Shown: piece by piece, positions 7,606-14,001 of the stretch
How positions within the stretch are numbered: the stretch's first letter is position 1
How the letters are laid out: the number at the start of each line of letters is the position of its first letter
DNA from: JAKORR01 sp964608495
GTDB taxonomy: Bacteria > Armatimonadota > Zipacnadia > Zipacnadales > FEN-943
Direction: 5' to 3'
Assembly (NCBI GenBank): GCA_964608495.1
Contig: CAZSOQ010000074.1
Location: forward strand, 1-22,346
Length of the DNA stretch: 22,346 bases
Translations under genes and position numbers: made by a program
The notes under the pieces: model-generated
The model's database searches: none
What the model was told of the DNA's origin: nothing
What the model saw: the letters and a program-made list of their open reading frames with translations, nothing else

Positions 7606-9099
7606 ATGAGCGAGCAGGCGCGCACAGGCACGTCCCGCGGGGGGTGCGCGATGTCACGGCGCAGGTTCCTGTCCACCGCCTCCTCGGCCCTGCTGGGGGC
7701 CTTCGCGCTGGGCGCGGATCGGCCCGCCGCGGCCGCGGACGAGGGCCTAGCCGAGTACCTGGACCTGGCCGGCTTCCGCCCCCGCCCGACGGTGACGGTG
7801 AGGGAAGCGGTGCTGCGCTTCCCGCCGCCCTACTGGCTGGGCTGGCCGGGCACGGCCTATGACCTGGAGGGCCATCGGCGGCAATATGCCGAGGCCTTCG
7901 CGCAGGCGGCCCGGCGCGTGGGCGTCGAGCTGCGAGCCGAGCCGGGGCCCCTCGAGAGCGAACAGGCCGTGAACCGCTTGGCCCAGGAGCTGCGGGCCGC
8001 GCCGCCGGACGCGGTGCTGCTGAGCCTGCAGCACATGGGCGCGTGGGGCTGGGCCGACCGCCTGGCCCGCCTCGGCGTGTCCACCATCATCTTCGCCCCC
8101 ATCGGCACGGCCTTCACCGGCCACGTGCTGGAGATCTCGCGGCGCCCGGGCGTGCATGTGGTCTCATCGCTGGAGATGGCGGCGGTCGAGCAGACCCTGC
8201 GGATGGTGCGCGCCAAGCGGCAGTTCGAGGCCACGCGCCTGCTGGTGGTCGCCGGCGACCAGCGCCGCGAGACGGTGATGGAGCGCTTGGGCACGAAGGT
8301 GCGCTATATTCCCCGGCGGCGGCTGCACGAGCTTTTCGCACGGATGCCCGAGACGGAGGAGGCGCTCAGCGTGGCGCGCGAGATGCGCGGCTCGGCGCGC
8401 AGGATCGTCGAGCCCACCTGGCAGGACACCGTGAACGCCGCCCGGTCCTACCTGACCGCCAAGCGCCTGCTCCACGAGGAGGGAGCCAACGCGCTCACCA
8501 CCGACTGCCTGGGCATGGTCACCGCCAAGCTGGTGCCCACGCCCCCGTGCATGGCCGCCTCGATCTTCCAGGACGGCGGCGTGACCTACGGCTGCGAGGC
8601 CGACGTCTTCGGCGCCCTGTCCCTGATGCTGTCCAGCTACCTGTTCGACAAGCCCGGGTTCATGAACGACCCGGTGCCCGAGACGGTCAAGAACCTGCTC
8701 ATCACCTCTCACTGCACCTGCGGCACGCGGCTGAACGGGCTTGGGGGGAAGCGCGAGCCCTACATTCTGCGCAGCCACTCGGAGTCGAACCTGGGGGTCT
8801 CGATGCAGGTGCTGTGGCGCGAGGGACAGCGCGTGACCCTGGTGCGGTTCCTGGGGCCGGGCGACGTGCTCGTGGACACGGGCACGGTGGTGGGCAATGT
8901 GGACACACCGCCGGCGGGCGGCTGCCGGACAGATTTCGAGATACGGATGGACAACGTTGAGGACGCACGGGATGTGCTGGGCTTCCACCAGGTCGTCTTC
9001 TATGGCGATCACCGGCGCGATGTCGAGGCCTTCTGCCAGATGTACGGCCTGGGCGTGGCCCACTCGCCCGAACGCGCGCCGAGGAGGGAGGACGCGTGA
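7606..9099 (+). CDS. Tat-exported L-fucose/L-arabinose isomerase-like protein
   Basis: 497 residues. The ATG at 7606 has AAGGAC about 10 bases upstream; a second ATG at 7651 with a G-rich stretch before it is an alternative. Both starts include a twin-arginine signal, SRRRFLS followed by a hydrophobic run and AAAADE. The mature part resembles the FucI/AraA fold (COG2407-type). The middle carries TTDCLGMV, PTPPCMAAS and YGCEADVFGALSLML, where E331 and D333 match the acidic metal-ligand region, followed by a KPGFMND segment and His-rich SHCTCGTRL and RSHSESNLG. Family enzymes interconvert aldoses and ketoses in the cytoplasm using a divalent metal; Tat export would fit a protein that folds around its metal first. 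Activity outside the cytoplasm is unproven. The stop overlaps the next start (GTGA), so translation is probably coupled. Confidence 0.75.
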   Translation: MSEQARTGTSRGGCAMSRRRFLSTASSALLGAFALGADRPAAAADEGLAEYLDLAGFRPRPTVTVREAVLRFPPPYWLGWPGTAYDLEGHRRQYAEAFAQAARRVGVELRAEPGPLESEQAVNRLAQELRAAPPDAVLLSLQHMGAWGWADRLARLGVSTIIFAPIGTAFTGHVLEISRRPGVHVVSSLEMAAVEQTLRMVRAKRQFEATRLLVVAGDQRRETVMERLGTKVRYIPRRRLHELFARMPETEEALSVAREMRGSARRIVEPTWQDTVNAARSYLTAKRLLHEEGANALTTDCLGMVTAKLVPTPPCMAASIFQDGGVTYGCEADVFGALSLMLSSYLFDKPGFMNDPVPETVKNLLITSHCTCGTRLNGLGGKREPYILRSHSESNLGVSMQVLWREGQRVTLVRFLGPGDVLVDTGTVVGNVDTPPAGGCRTDFEIRMDNVEDARDVLGFHQVVFYGDHRRDVEAFCQMYGLGVAHSPERAPRREDA

Positions 9100-11186
9100 A
9101 GCCGCTGACGTGTCTGTCGGTCCTGGGCCTGCTGGTCCTGGCGCGGGCGTCGGGGGCATCCTCGCTGGACCTGCTGCTGGGCGTACCGGACATGCAGCCG
9201 TCGTGGGCCGATGCCGACGGGGCTCTGCACGAGGACTGGGGCGTCGTGGCGCTGGGGCTCGAGGATCCCGCGGGCGCCCCGGCGGTGAGCCGGCGCTACG
9301 AGGTGTCGCCCGTGCCCACCGCCGTGACGGAAACGGCCGCCGGGGCCGTGACGCTCACGACCAGCGCCTACCGTGCGCCGGTCTGGCCCGCGGGCGTGGA
9401 CGTGCTGACCGCCCGGCTGCGCAACCGGGGCGCCGTCGAGACGAGCGCGCGGCTGCAGGTGGCGCTCCCTGAACGGGTCGGCCTCGGCGACCGCGTGGGA
9501 TCGCTGGGCGCGCGGCCGGTGTTGGCGCTGCCGGCCGAGCCGCGGCCCGTGAGGCGCGAGCTGGACTGGGGCTGCACGGGGGGAGTCGTGCCCATGCCCG
9601 GCTGGGCCAGGCCCGAGGGCGAGTGTGACCCGGCCTTCCGCAACATCCGCGCCGGGATGGGCGGCGTGCCCATCATCTATCGCTTCGCGGTGCCCGTGGG
9701 AGCCGAGCGGACGGTCTTCCTGGGGCTGTGCGAGAGCCACTGGGACGCCCCGGGGCGCCGGCCCGTGATGCTCTACGCCGAGGGGGCGCCCAAGGCCGAG
9801 ATTGACCCGATCGCCGCCTGGGGCCAACACAAGCCCGGCTGCCTGCGCTTCGACGCCCGGGATGCCGACGGGGACGGGCGCCTGCAGATCGTGGTGGCGC
9901 CTCACCCGCAGGCCGAGGACAAGAACACGATCCTCAACGCCCTGTGGGTCTTCTCGCCCGACGTCTATGTGGACACCCGAGACGTCCTGGCGGGCAGGGC
10001 GTCCGCGGCGGCCGAGTACTACGTGGACGTGGGCGGCGAGAAGGACCAGTTGCTGTACGGGTCCGGCCCGGTGACCTATGAGATCACGCTGGCCCCGGGC
10101 GCCGAGCAGGAGCTGTGCTTCCTGGTGGCCTGCGCGGGCGGCTCGGTGCCCAATCCGGAGGCCACGCCCTGGACGCCCGTGAGCCTGCGCCGGGCGGCCG
10201 AGGATGTCTGGGGTGACTGGTTCGCGCGCGGCGCGCGCGTGGCCCTGCCGCCGGCGCTGATGGCGCGATGGAACGGGGCGCTGGCGCGGATCATGATGAC
10301 CCGCGCGCAGGCCGATGACTTCTATGCCGCGCTGCCCGAGTACGGTCTGCCGGACCGGTTCTCGCACGCGGCCGCCGCGCGGATGATCCTCGCCCTCGAC
10401 CTGACCGGCCACGGCGATGAGGCCGAGCGGATGCTGCGGGGCTACTGGGACACGCCCGTTCCCGGGCCGCTGGCGTTCCTGGGACAGGACGCGGACGGCC
10501 GGTGGCGGGACCCGGTCGAGGACCCGTGCGCGCAGGGGTGCGCCCTGCAGGCCCTGGCCCACCACGCGCTGCTCAGCGGGGACCGCGACTGGATCGGCAG
10601 AGCTTGGCCGGCCATGGAACGCGGCGCCCGGTGGCTGGAAGAGACGCGGGACGGGGCGCTCGAGGCCAGGCGAGCGGCGGCAGTGGGGCTGCTGGGCGCG
10701 GCGAGGGTGGCCGCGCTGCTGGGCTTGGCGGACGCCACGCGGATCGAGGAGCGGGCACGTGAGCTCGACCCGCGGGCCGATTGGGAAAGCACCGGGGCAG
10801 AGGACGAGGCGCCCGTCGCCCGGGCCGCGGCGGAGCTGGTGGCAATGCGCCGGGCGCTCGTGGCCGAGCGTGAGGGCGCGGTCGAGCTGCTGGCGGGCCT
10901 CGCCGGGGACTGGCTCGAGGCCGGCGCTCTCTCGGCCGAGGGCCTGCCTACGGAGTTCGGGCCGGTGTCACTGACGGTCAGGCGCGCCCCGAAGGCGCTA
11001 CGGGTGACGGTTCGGCTGGGCGGGGAGCGGCGGCCGGAGGCGCTGGTGTGCCATCTGCCGGAGATGGATGGGCGGAAGGCGGTCGGCGCGCGGGCGGATG
11101 GGCGGGAGGTCGAGACGGGCGCGGGCGGCGAGGTGGGGATCACCCCGGTGGGTGGGCTGCACCGGGTGGATGTTCTGTACCCGTGA
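9096..11186 (+). CDS. Secreted protein with beta-rich N-terminus and probable (alpha/alpha)6 domain; family not recognised
   Basis: 696 residues. The GTG at 9096 overlaps the previous TGA by four bases and has GGAGGGAGGAC just upstream. A signal peptide occupies about residues 1-22 (MKPLTCLSVLGLLVLARASGA). Residues about 23-370 are beta-rich. They hold a calcium-loop-like motif DADGDGRL at 256-263, as in EF-hand or dockerin loops, though only a single copy. Residues about 378-600 are helical with paired-helix spacing (FSHAAAARMILALDLTGHG, CALQALAHHALLSGDRDWI, AMERGARWLEETRDG), which resembles six-hairpin glycosidase toroids. A C-terminal beta domain follows. Coupling to the FucI-like gene suggests the two act on the same sugar. 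I cannot assign a GH family or name catalytic residues. Confidence 0.7.
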   Translation: MKPLTCLSVLGLLVLARASGASSLDLLLGVPDMQPSWADADGALHEDWGVVALGLEDPAGAPAVSRRYEVSPVPTAVTETAAGAVTLTTSAYRAPVWPAGVDVLTARLRNRGAVETSARLQVALPERVGLGDRVGSLGARPVLALPAEPRPVRRELDWGCTGGVVPMPGWARPEGECDPAFRNIRAGMGGVPIIYRFAVPVGAERTVFLGLCESHWDAPGRRPVMLYAEGAPKAEIDPIAAWGQHKPGCLRFDARDADGDGRLQIVVAPHPQAEDKNTILNALWVFSPDVYVDTRDVLAGRASAAAEYYVDVGGEKDQLLYGSGPVTYEITLAPGAEQELCFLVACAGGSVPNPEATPWTPVSLRRAAEDVWGDWFARGARVALPPALMARWNGALARIMMTRAQADDFYAALPEYGLPDRFSHAAAARMILALDLTGHGDEAERMLRGYWDTPVPGPLAFLGQDADGRWRDPVEDPCAQGCALQALAHHALLSGDRDWIGRAWPAMERGARWLEETRDGALEARRAAAVGLLGAARVAALLGLADATRIEERARELDPRADWESTGAEDEAPVARAAAELVAMRRALVAEREGAVELLAGLAGDWLEAGALSAEGLPTEFGPVSLTVRRAPKALRVTVRLGGERRPEALVCHLPEMDGRKAVGARADGREVETGAGGEVGITPVGGLHRVDVLYP

Positions 11187-11287
11187 GGGGCGGTTGGGGT
11201 GGCGGTCGGTCGGTCTGTGCGGGCGAGGGAGAAGGACGGCGTCCTCCTGCGGGCCCTGGGTGCCTGGGGCGCTCCGCGGGCCTGCCG
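11187..11287. other. Gap between convergent genes
   Basis: About 100 bases between two stop codons that face each other. A short AGGAC-GGC-GTCCT hairpin lies near 11233-11245. No T tract is present on either strand, so no intrinsic terminator can be called with confidence. Confidence 0.3.
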
Positions 11288-13477
11288 CTACCGCGCGGGC
11301 ACCGTGAAGACGCCCTGCAGGTCTTCGTCCCACCGGGGCCACACGGCCTCCAGGCCGTCAGCCGTCGCCCGCACGCGCAGCCAATACATCGCGCCGGCCT
11401 TCAGGCCCGTCAGGGGCACGCGCTGCTCGGTGGCCGCATCGTCGCACCGGAACTCCGCCGCGCCGGTGCGATGCGTATCCTCGCCGACGGTCACCAGCCC
11501 CCGCGCGGGCACGTTCGTGCGGTACCCGAACACTGCCGTGCCGCCGGGCGCCGAGGAGACGCGCAGGTCCAGGATCAGGAGGCCGCTCCGCGCCTCCGTT
11601 ATGTTCAGCACGTAGGGGTAGTCGGCCGCCGTGACCCGCAGGCGCAGCGTGGTCCCCGTGGCGCCCAGGACCGTCACGGGCACGGCAGCGTCCCTCAGAG
11701 GGTCGTAGGCCGACACCGTCGCCCCGACCCCCCGCACGTTGCCCAGGTCGAGGACGAAGGTCTCGGGCGGCATGTCGTACCGCGCGGGGTCGCCGGCCGC
11801 CAGGTCCGGGTGCCACACCTGCATCACGTCGCGCGTCATTACGTAGTAGGGCACTGCGAAGGTGTGGTCATCCACCTGGAAGGGCAGGAAGGTGAAGACC
11901 TCGCGGTTGTACACCGACGGGTGCTCCGGCGTGCCGTCGCCCTCGAAGACCAGGCGCTGCTCAGGCTCCTCGACGCGCAGCAGCTCGAGGGCTCGCGTGT
12001 GCCGGAGAGGCTCGGCCGGGCCCAGCGGGCGTACCAGATTTCGCGTTGCGAACATGGCCGGGCTGGTGAGGGGCGCGTCGTCCTCGGGATACTTGCCCGC
12101 CCCGGCCTTCACGGCTTCGAGGAAGCTGTCGGCCACCAGCCCGAGCCACGTGTCCCTGCCATCCGCGCAGAAGAGGGTTAGGAAGCCCGCGCCCTTGGCG
12201 ACGAAACAGGCGAAGTACCGCAGGGTCGTCTTGCCCTTGATGTGCCGGGCCGCCTCGGGCGTGACGGCCTTGTCGCGCTCGTCCGGCGCGATGCCCGTCT
12301 CGGTGATCCACATCGTGACGGGCGGCGCACCCTCGGGATGGGTGAAGCGGCCGTGATTCGTGCGATAGAGGTCGGTCGTGAAGGGGCTGAGGTCGCGGAT
12401 GGTGTGCTCGGTCTGGTAGGCACAGAGGTAGTACTCGGGCATGAGCAAGCCGAAGGCGGGCTTGAAGTAGCTGCCTTCCTCGACCTTGCCGTCGGGTTGG
12501 CCCAGGGCGTTGAGGGGCTGCAGGCGGTAGGCTTCCCGCCCGTTGTCGGCCTCGGGGAATTGGCGGAAGCCGGCGTAGGGATGCTTGTTGATGGCGTCGA
12601 GGCCCGGACAGGCGGTGCTGCCGCTGCCCCAGGGCCATTGGTTGTTGAACCCGTCGCCCACGCGGACGCCGGGCAGGCCGCTGGCGGGGTCCTTCACGTA
12701 CTGCACGGTGCGGGCCACCATGTCGCCGATCACCCACTCGAAGTCGGCGAACCTCGGCGGATCACAGTAGTTGTTGATGCTCAGGAACTTCGAGCCGAAG
12801 GTGAGCTCGTTCCAGACCTCGAGGTCGAAGCCCGCGTCCGCGGCGCCGTCGGTGCCCAGGACCTCCCTGGCCGCGGAGGTCAGGGCCTTCACGTAGGTGA
12901 CCCAGCCGTCCAGGGTCTCTTGGCCGGCGGGGTTGGGCGTGCCGTCGGGCAGGGCGAGCGGGCCGAAGGGCTGGTACTTGAGCACGTAGACCTCGTGGTC
13001 GCCGGCCTTCAGCTCCCCGGGGAGCGGGCGGCTGAGCTTCGCCAGACCCGTGGCCGGGTCGAGGTCGGTGATGATGACGCGCGCGGCCCAGTACTCGCCG
13101 AAGCCGTTGAAGCCCGTGTAGCCCGGGACCACGCCCGCGGCCCCCTCGATCCGGACCTGGGTCGCGCCCTCGGGCGCCCCTTCGGGCAGAGTCACGCGCA
13201 GGGCCTTGATGGGACAGGGGTAGCCGTGGTGGGCGTTGAGCAGGAGCAGCGGGCGCAGACCGTGCTTGCGGCAGGCACCCACGACGGCCTCGAATCGCGC
13301 GCGGTCGTTGAGGCGCAGGGGGTCGTCGTAGCTGAAACTGCCCCAGCCGAACTCGATCCGCGCGTGGCGGAAGCCGTTCTTCGCCAGGTGCTGGGCAACG
13401 GCGTCCGCCGCCTCCGGCCCCACGTTGAGGTTGATGCCCGTGCCCTCGATCAGGCGGGTGGCGGGCCAGGTGTCCAC
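11288..13477 (-). CDS. Clan GH-A glycoside hydrolase (GH5/GH39-like), body of an interrupted gene
   Basis: 729 residues are open from a GTG at 13477 to a TAG at 11288-11290, but this is not the natural start. The frame continues upstream through an in-frame TAG (13499-13501) into a signal peptide starting at 13618. Numbered from 13618, the TIM barrel begins near residue 58 (GINLNVG, HARIEFGWGSFSYDDP). FDLEVWNEL gives acid/base E271 and MWITETGI gives nucleophile E440, the beta-4 and beta-7 positions of clan GH-A. Residues beyond about 520 form beta domains, the last fibronectin-III-like (ATEQRVPLTGLKAGAMYWLRVRA, split here: the tail reads TGLKAGAMYWLRV). Substrate unknown. If translated only from 13477 the protein would lack its signal peptide and stay in the cytoplasm. 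It is convergent to 9096-11186 and divergent from 14002. Confidence 0.8.
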   Translation of the reverse strand: MDTWPATRLIEGTGINLNVGPEAADAVAQHLAKNGFRHARIEFGWGSFSYDDPLRLNDRARFEAVVGACRKHGLRPLLLLNAHHGYPCPIKALRVTLPEGAPEGATQVRIEGAAGVVPGYTGFNGFGEYWAARVIITDLDPATGLAKLSRPLPGELKAGDHEVYVLKYQPFGPLALPDGTPNPAGQETLDGWVTYVKALTSAAREVLGTDGAADAGFDLEVWNELTFGSKFLSINNYCDPPRFADFEWVIGDMVARTVQYVKDPASGLPGVRVGDGFNNQWPWGSGSTACPGLDAINKHPYAGFRQFPEADNGREAYRLQPLNALGQPDGKVEEGSYFKPAFGLLMPEYYLCAYQTEHTIRDLSPFTTDLYRTNHGRFTHPEGAPPVTMWITETGIAPDERDKAVTPEAARHIKGKTTLRYFACFVAKGAGFLTLFCADGRDTWLGLVADSFLEAVKAGAGKYPEDDAPLTSPAMFATRNLVRPLGPAEPLRHTRALELLRVEEPEQRLVFEGDGTPEHPSVYNREVFTFLPFQVDDHTFAVPYYVMTRDVMQVWHPDLAAGDPARYDMPPETFVLDLGNVRGVGATVSAYDPLRDAAVPVTVLGATGTTLRLRVTAADYPYVLNITEARSGLLILDLRVSSAPGGTAVFGYRTNVPARGLVTVGEDTHRTGAAEFRCDDAATEQRVPLTGLKAGAMYWLRVRATADGLEAVWPRWDEDLQGVFTVPAR

Positions 13478-13498
13478 GTAGGCCCGCCAGGGCTGGTG

Positions 13499-13618
13499 CT
13501 AGTAGGACCGATGCCCGAAGGCCAGGTCAAGCTGCTGGCGTGGGTCGGCGTAGGGCTCGAGCGCGCCCGCTGCGCGGAGCAGACTCATCGTCAGGCAGGT
13601 CGCAAGCATCCACTGCAC
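13499..13618 (-). pseudogene. 5' end of the GH-A gene: signal peptide cut off by an in-frame TAG
   Basis: Same reading frame as the body at 11288-13477. The GTG at 13616-13618 has GGGAGG (minus strand, 13629-13634) ten bases upstream; the next ATG (13607-13609) is too far from it. The peptide opens MQWMLATCLTMSLLRAAGA, a good signal peptide, then LEPYADPRQQ and reaches FGHRSY before TAG as codon 40. Directly after the TAG the frame reads HQPWRAYVDTWPATRL and runs into the hydrolase. Only one codon separates the two parts, so a single substitution (for example from TGG or CAG) or a base-call error explains the break. Confidence 0.75.
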
Positions 13619-13628
13619 GGTGGCTTTG

Positions 13629-13634
13629 CCTCCC
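13629..13634 (-). promoter_or_regulatory. Ribosome binding site fixing the GTG start of the GH-A gene
   Basis: GGGAGG on the minus strand, ten bases before the GTG at 13618. This spacing favours the GTG over the ATG nine bases further on, and supports treating the signal-peptide fragment as the true 5' end of the gene. Confidence 0.6.
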
Positions 13635-13670
13635 TGGCGCGTGGGGCGGGGGCCGGCCCGGGCGAGGGGA

Positions 13671-13791
13671 ACCACCACCGGGCCACCTCCGCAGGCCGCC
13701 AAGCTCCGCCAGCCTGTGCAGACCACCACCGCGCCACCTCCGCAGGCCGGTAAGCCCCACCGGCCTGTGGGGACCACCACGCCGCCACCCC
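13671..13791. repeat. 51-bp tandem repeat in the divergent intergenic region
   Basis: ACCACCACC begins at 13671 and 13722 and a near copy at 13773, giving a 51-base period and about 2.4 copies. Each unit also carries CCACCTCCGCAGGCC and a small internal palindrome around GGCCGG...CCGGCC. The last copy runs into the REP-like palindrome at 13792. The array lies between the starts of two divergent hydrolase genes, where their promoters should be. Confidence 0.75.
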
Positions 13792-13856
13792 TGCAGGCTA
13801 AAGCCTGCGACTACATCCGCCGTTGTAGTCGCGGGTTGGGCGAAGCCCATGCCCGC
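13773..13856. repeat. REP-like palindromic pair, copy 1 (right arm degenerate)
   Basis: The left arm has the ACCACC module followed by GGCTAAAGCCTGCGACTAC (ending at 13814). The right arm starts GTAGTCGCGGG at 13824 in inverted orientation and then diverges into TTGGGCGAAGCCCATGCCCGC, itself a hairpin (GGGC-GAA-GCCC, 13838-13848). The left arm is nearly identical to that at 20750-20791. The architecture resembles REP/BIME elements; no RAYT transposase is present in the window. Confidence 0.7.
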
Positions 13857-13988
13857 GGGGATGGATGTCGCTGTGGTCCGCCGTCTCGGGCCCCCCATCT
13901 TGGCAGGAGGAAGCTGGGGTGGTCGTGGGAAAAGGGCGGCTGGCGGGCAGAGGTCCGCGGCCCCCAGCGCAGGTCAGGACACCGGCCT
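13857..13988. other. Remaining non-coding stretch upstream of the GH2-SNase gene
   Basis: No gene seen. The sequence near 13859-13880 (GGATGGATGTCGCTGTGGTC) resembles the stretch near 7482-7500 upstream of the Tat-exported gene, which suggests a shared repeat tail or leader. No convincing -35/-10 pair was found. Confidence 0.3.
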
Positions 13989-13995
13989 GGGAGGG
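13989..13995 (+). promoter_or_regulatory. Ribosome binding site for the GTG start at 14002
   Basis: GGGAGGG six bases before the GTG at 14002. This spacing favours the GTG over the downstream ATG at 14020; both give a signal peptide. Confidence 0.6.
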
Positions 13996-14001
13996 ATCAG
14001 T

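Noticed and set aside
159..9159. Long minus-strand open frames opposite the first four genes (for example 159-1733, 1887-3179, 4328-5752, 5813-7111, 8164-9159)
   Set aside because: They mirror GC-rich plus-strand genes, are rich in Arg, Gly, Ala, Pro and His, show no domain pattern, and lie opposite frames with clear signal peptides and catalytic motifs.
13499..13501. TAG reassigned to an amino acid in this organism
   Set aside because: TAG ends the GH2 gene at 7450, the cysteine-rich gene at 22217 and the same GH-A gene at 11288, each at a sensible protein end.
12242..13753. Plus-strand open frame opposite the clan GH-A gene
   Set aside because: It is a shadow of the minus-strand hydrolase, which has WNEL and TETG catalytic motifs; the plus translation is low-complexity Val/Gly/Leu/Ala sequence.
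13671..13791. CRISPR array
   Set aside because: The 51-bp units are contiguous with no unique spacers, fewer than three copies exist, and no cas genes are present.
13540..14001. Upstream extension of the GH2-SNase gene frame through the tandem repeats
   Set aside because: It is open only because of the 51-bp (17-codon) GC-rich repeat; GTG 14002 has a ribosome site at ideal spacing and leads directly into a signal peptide.
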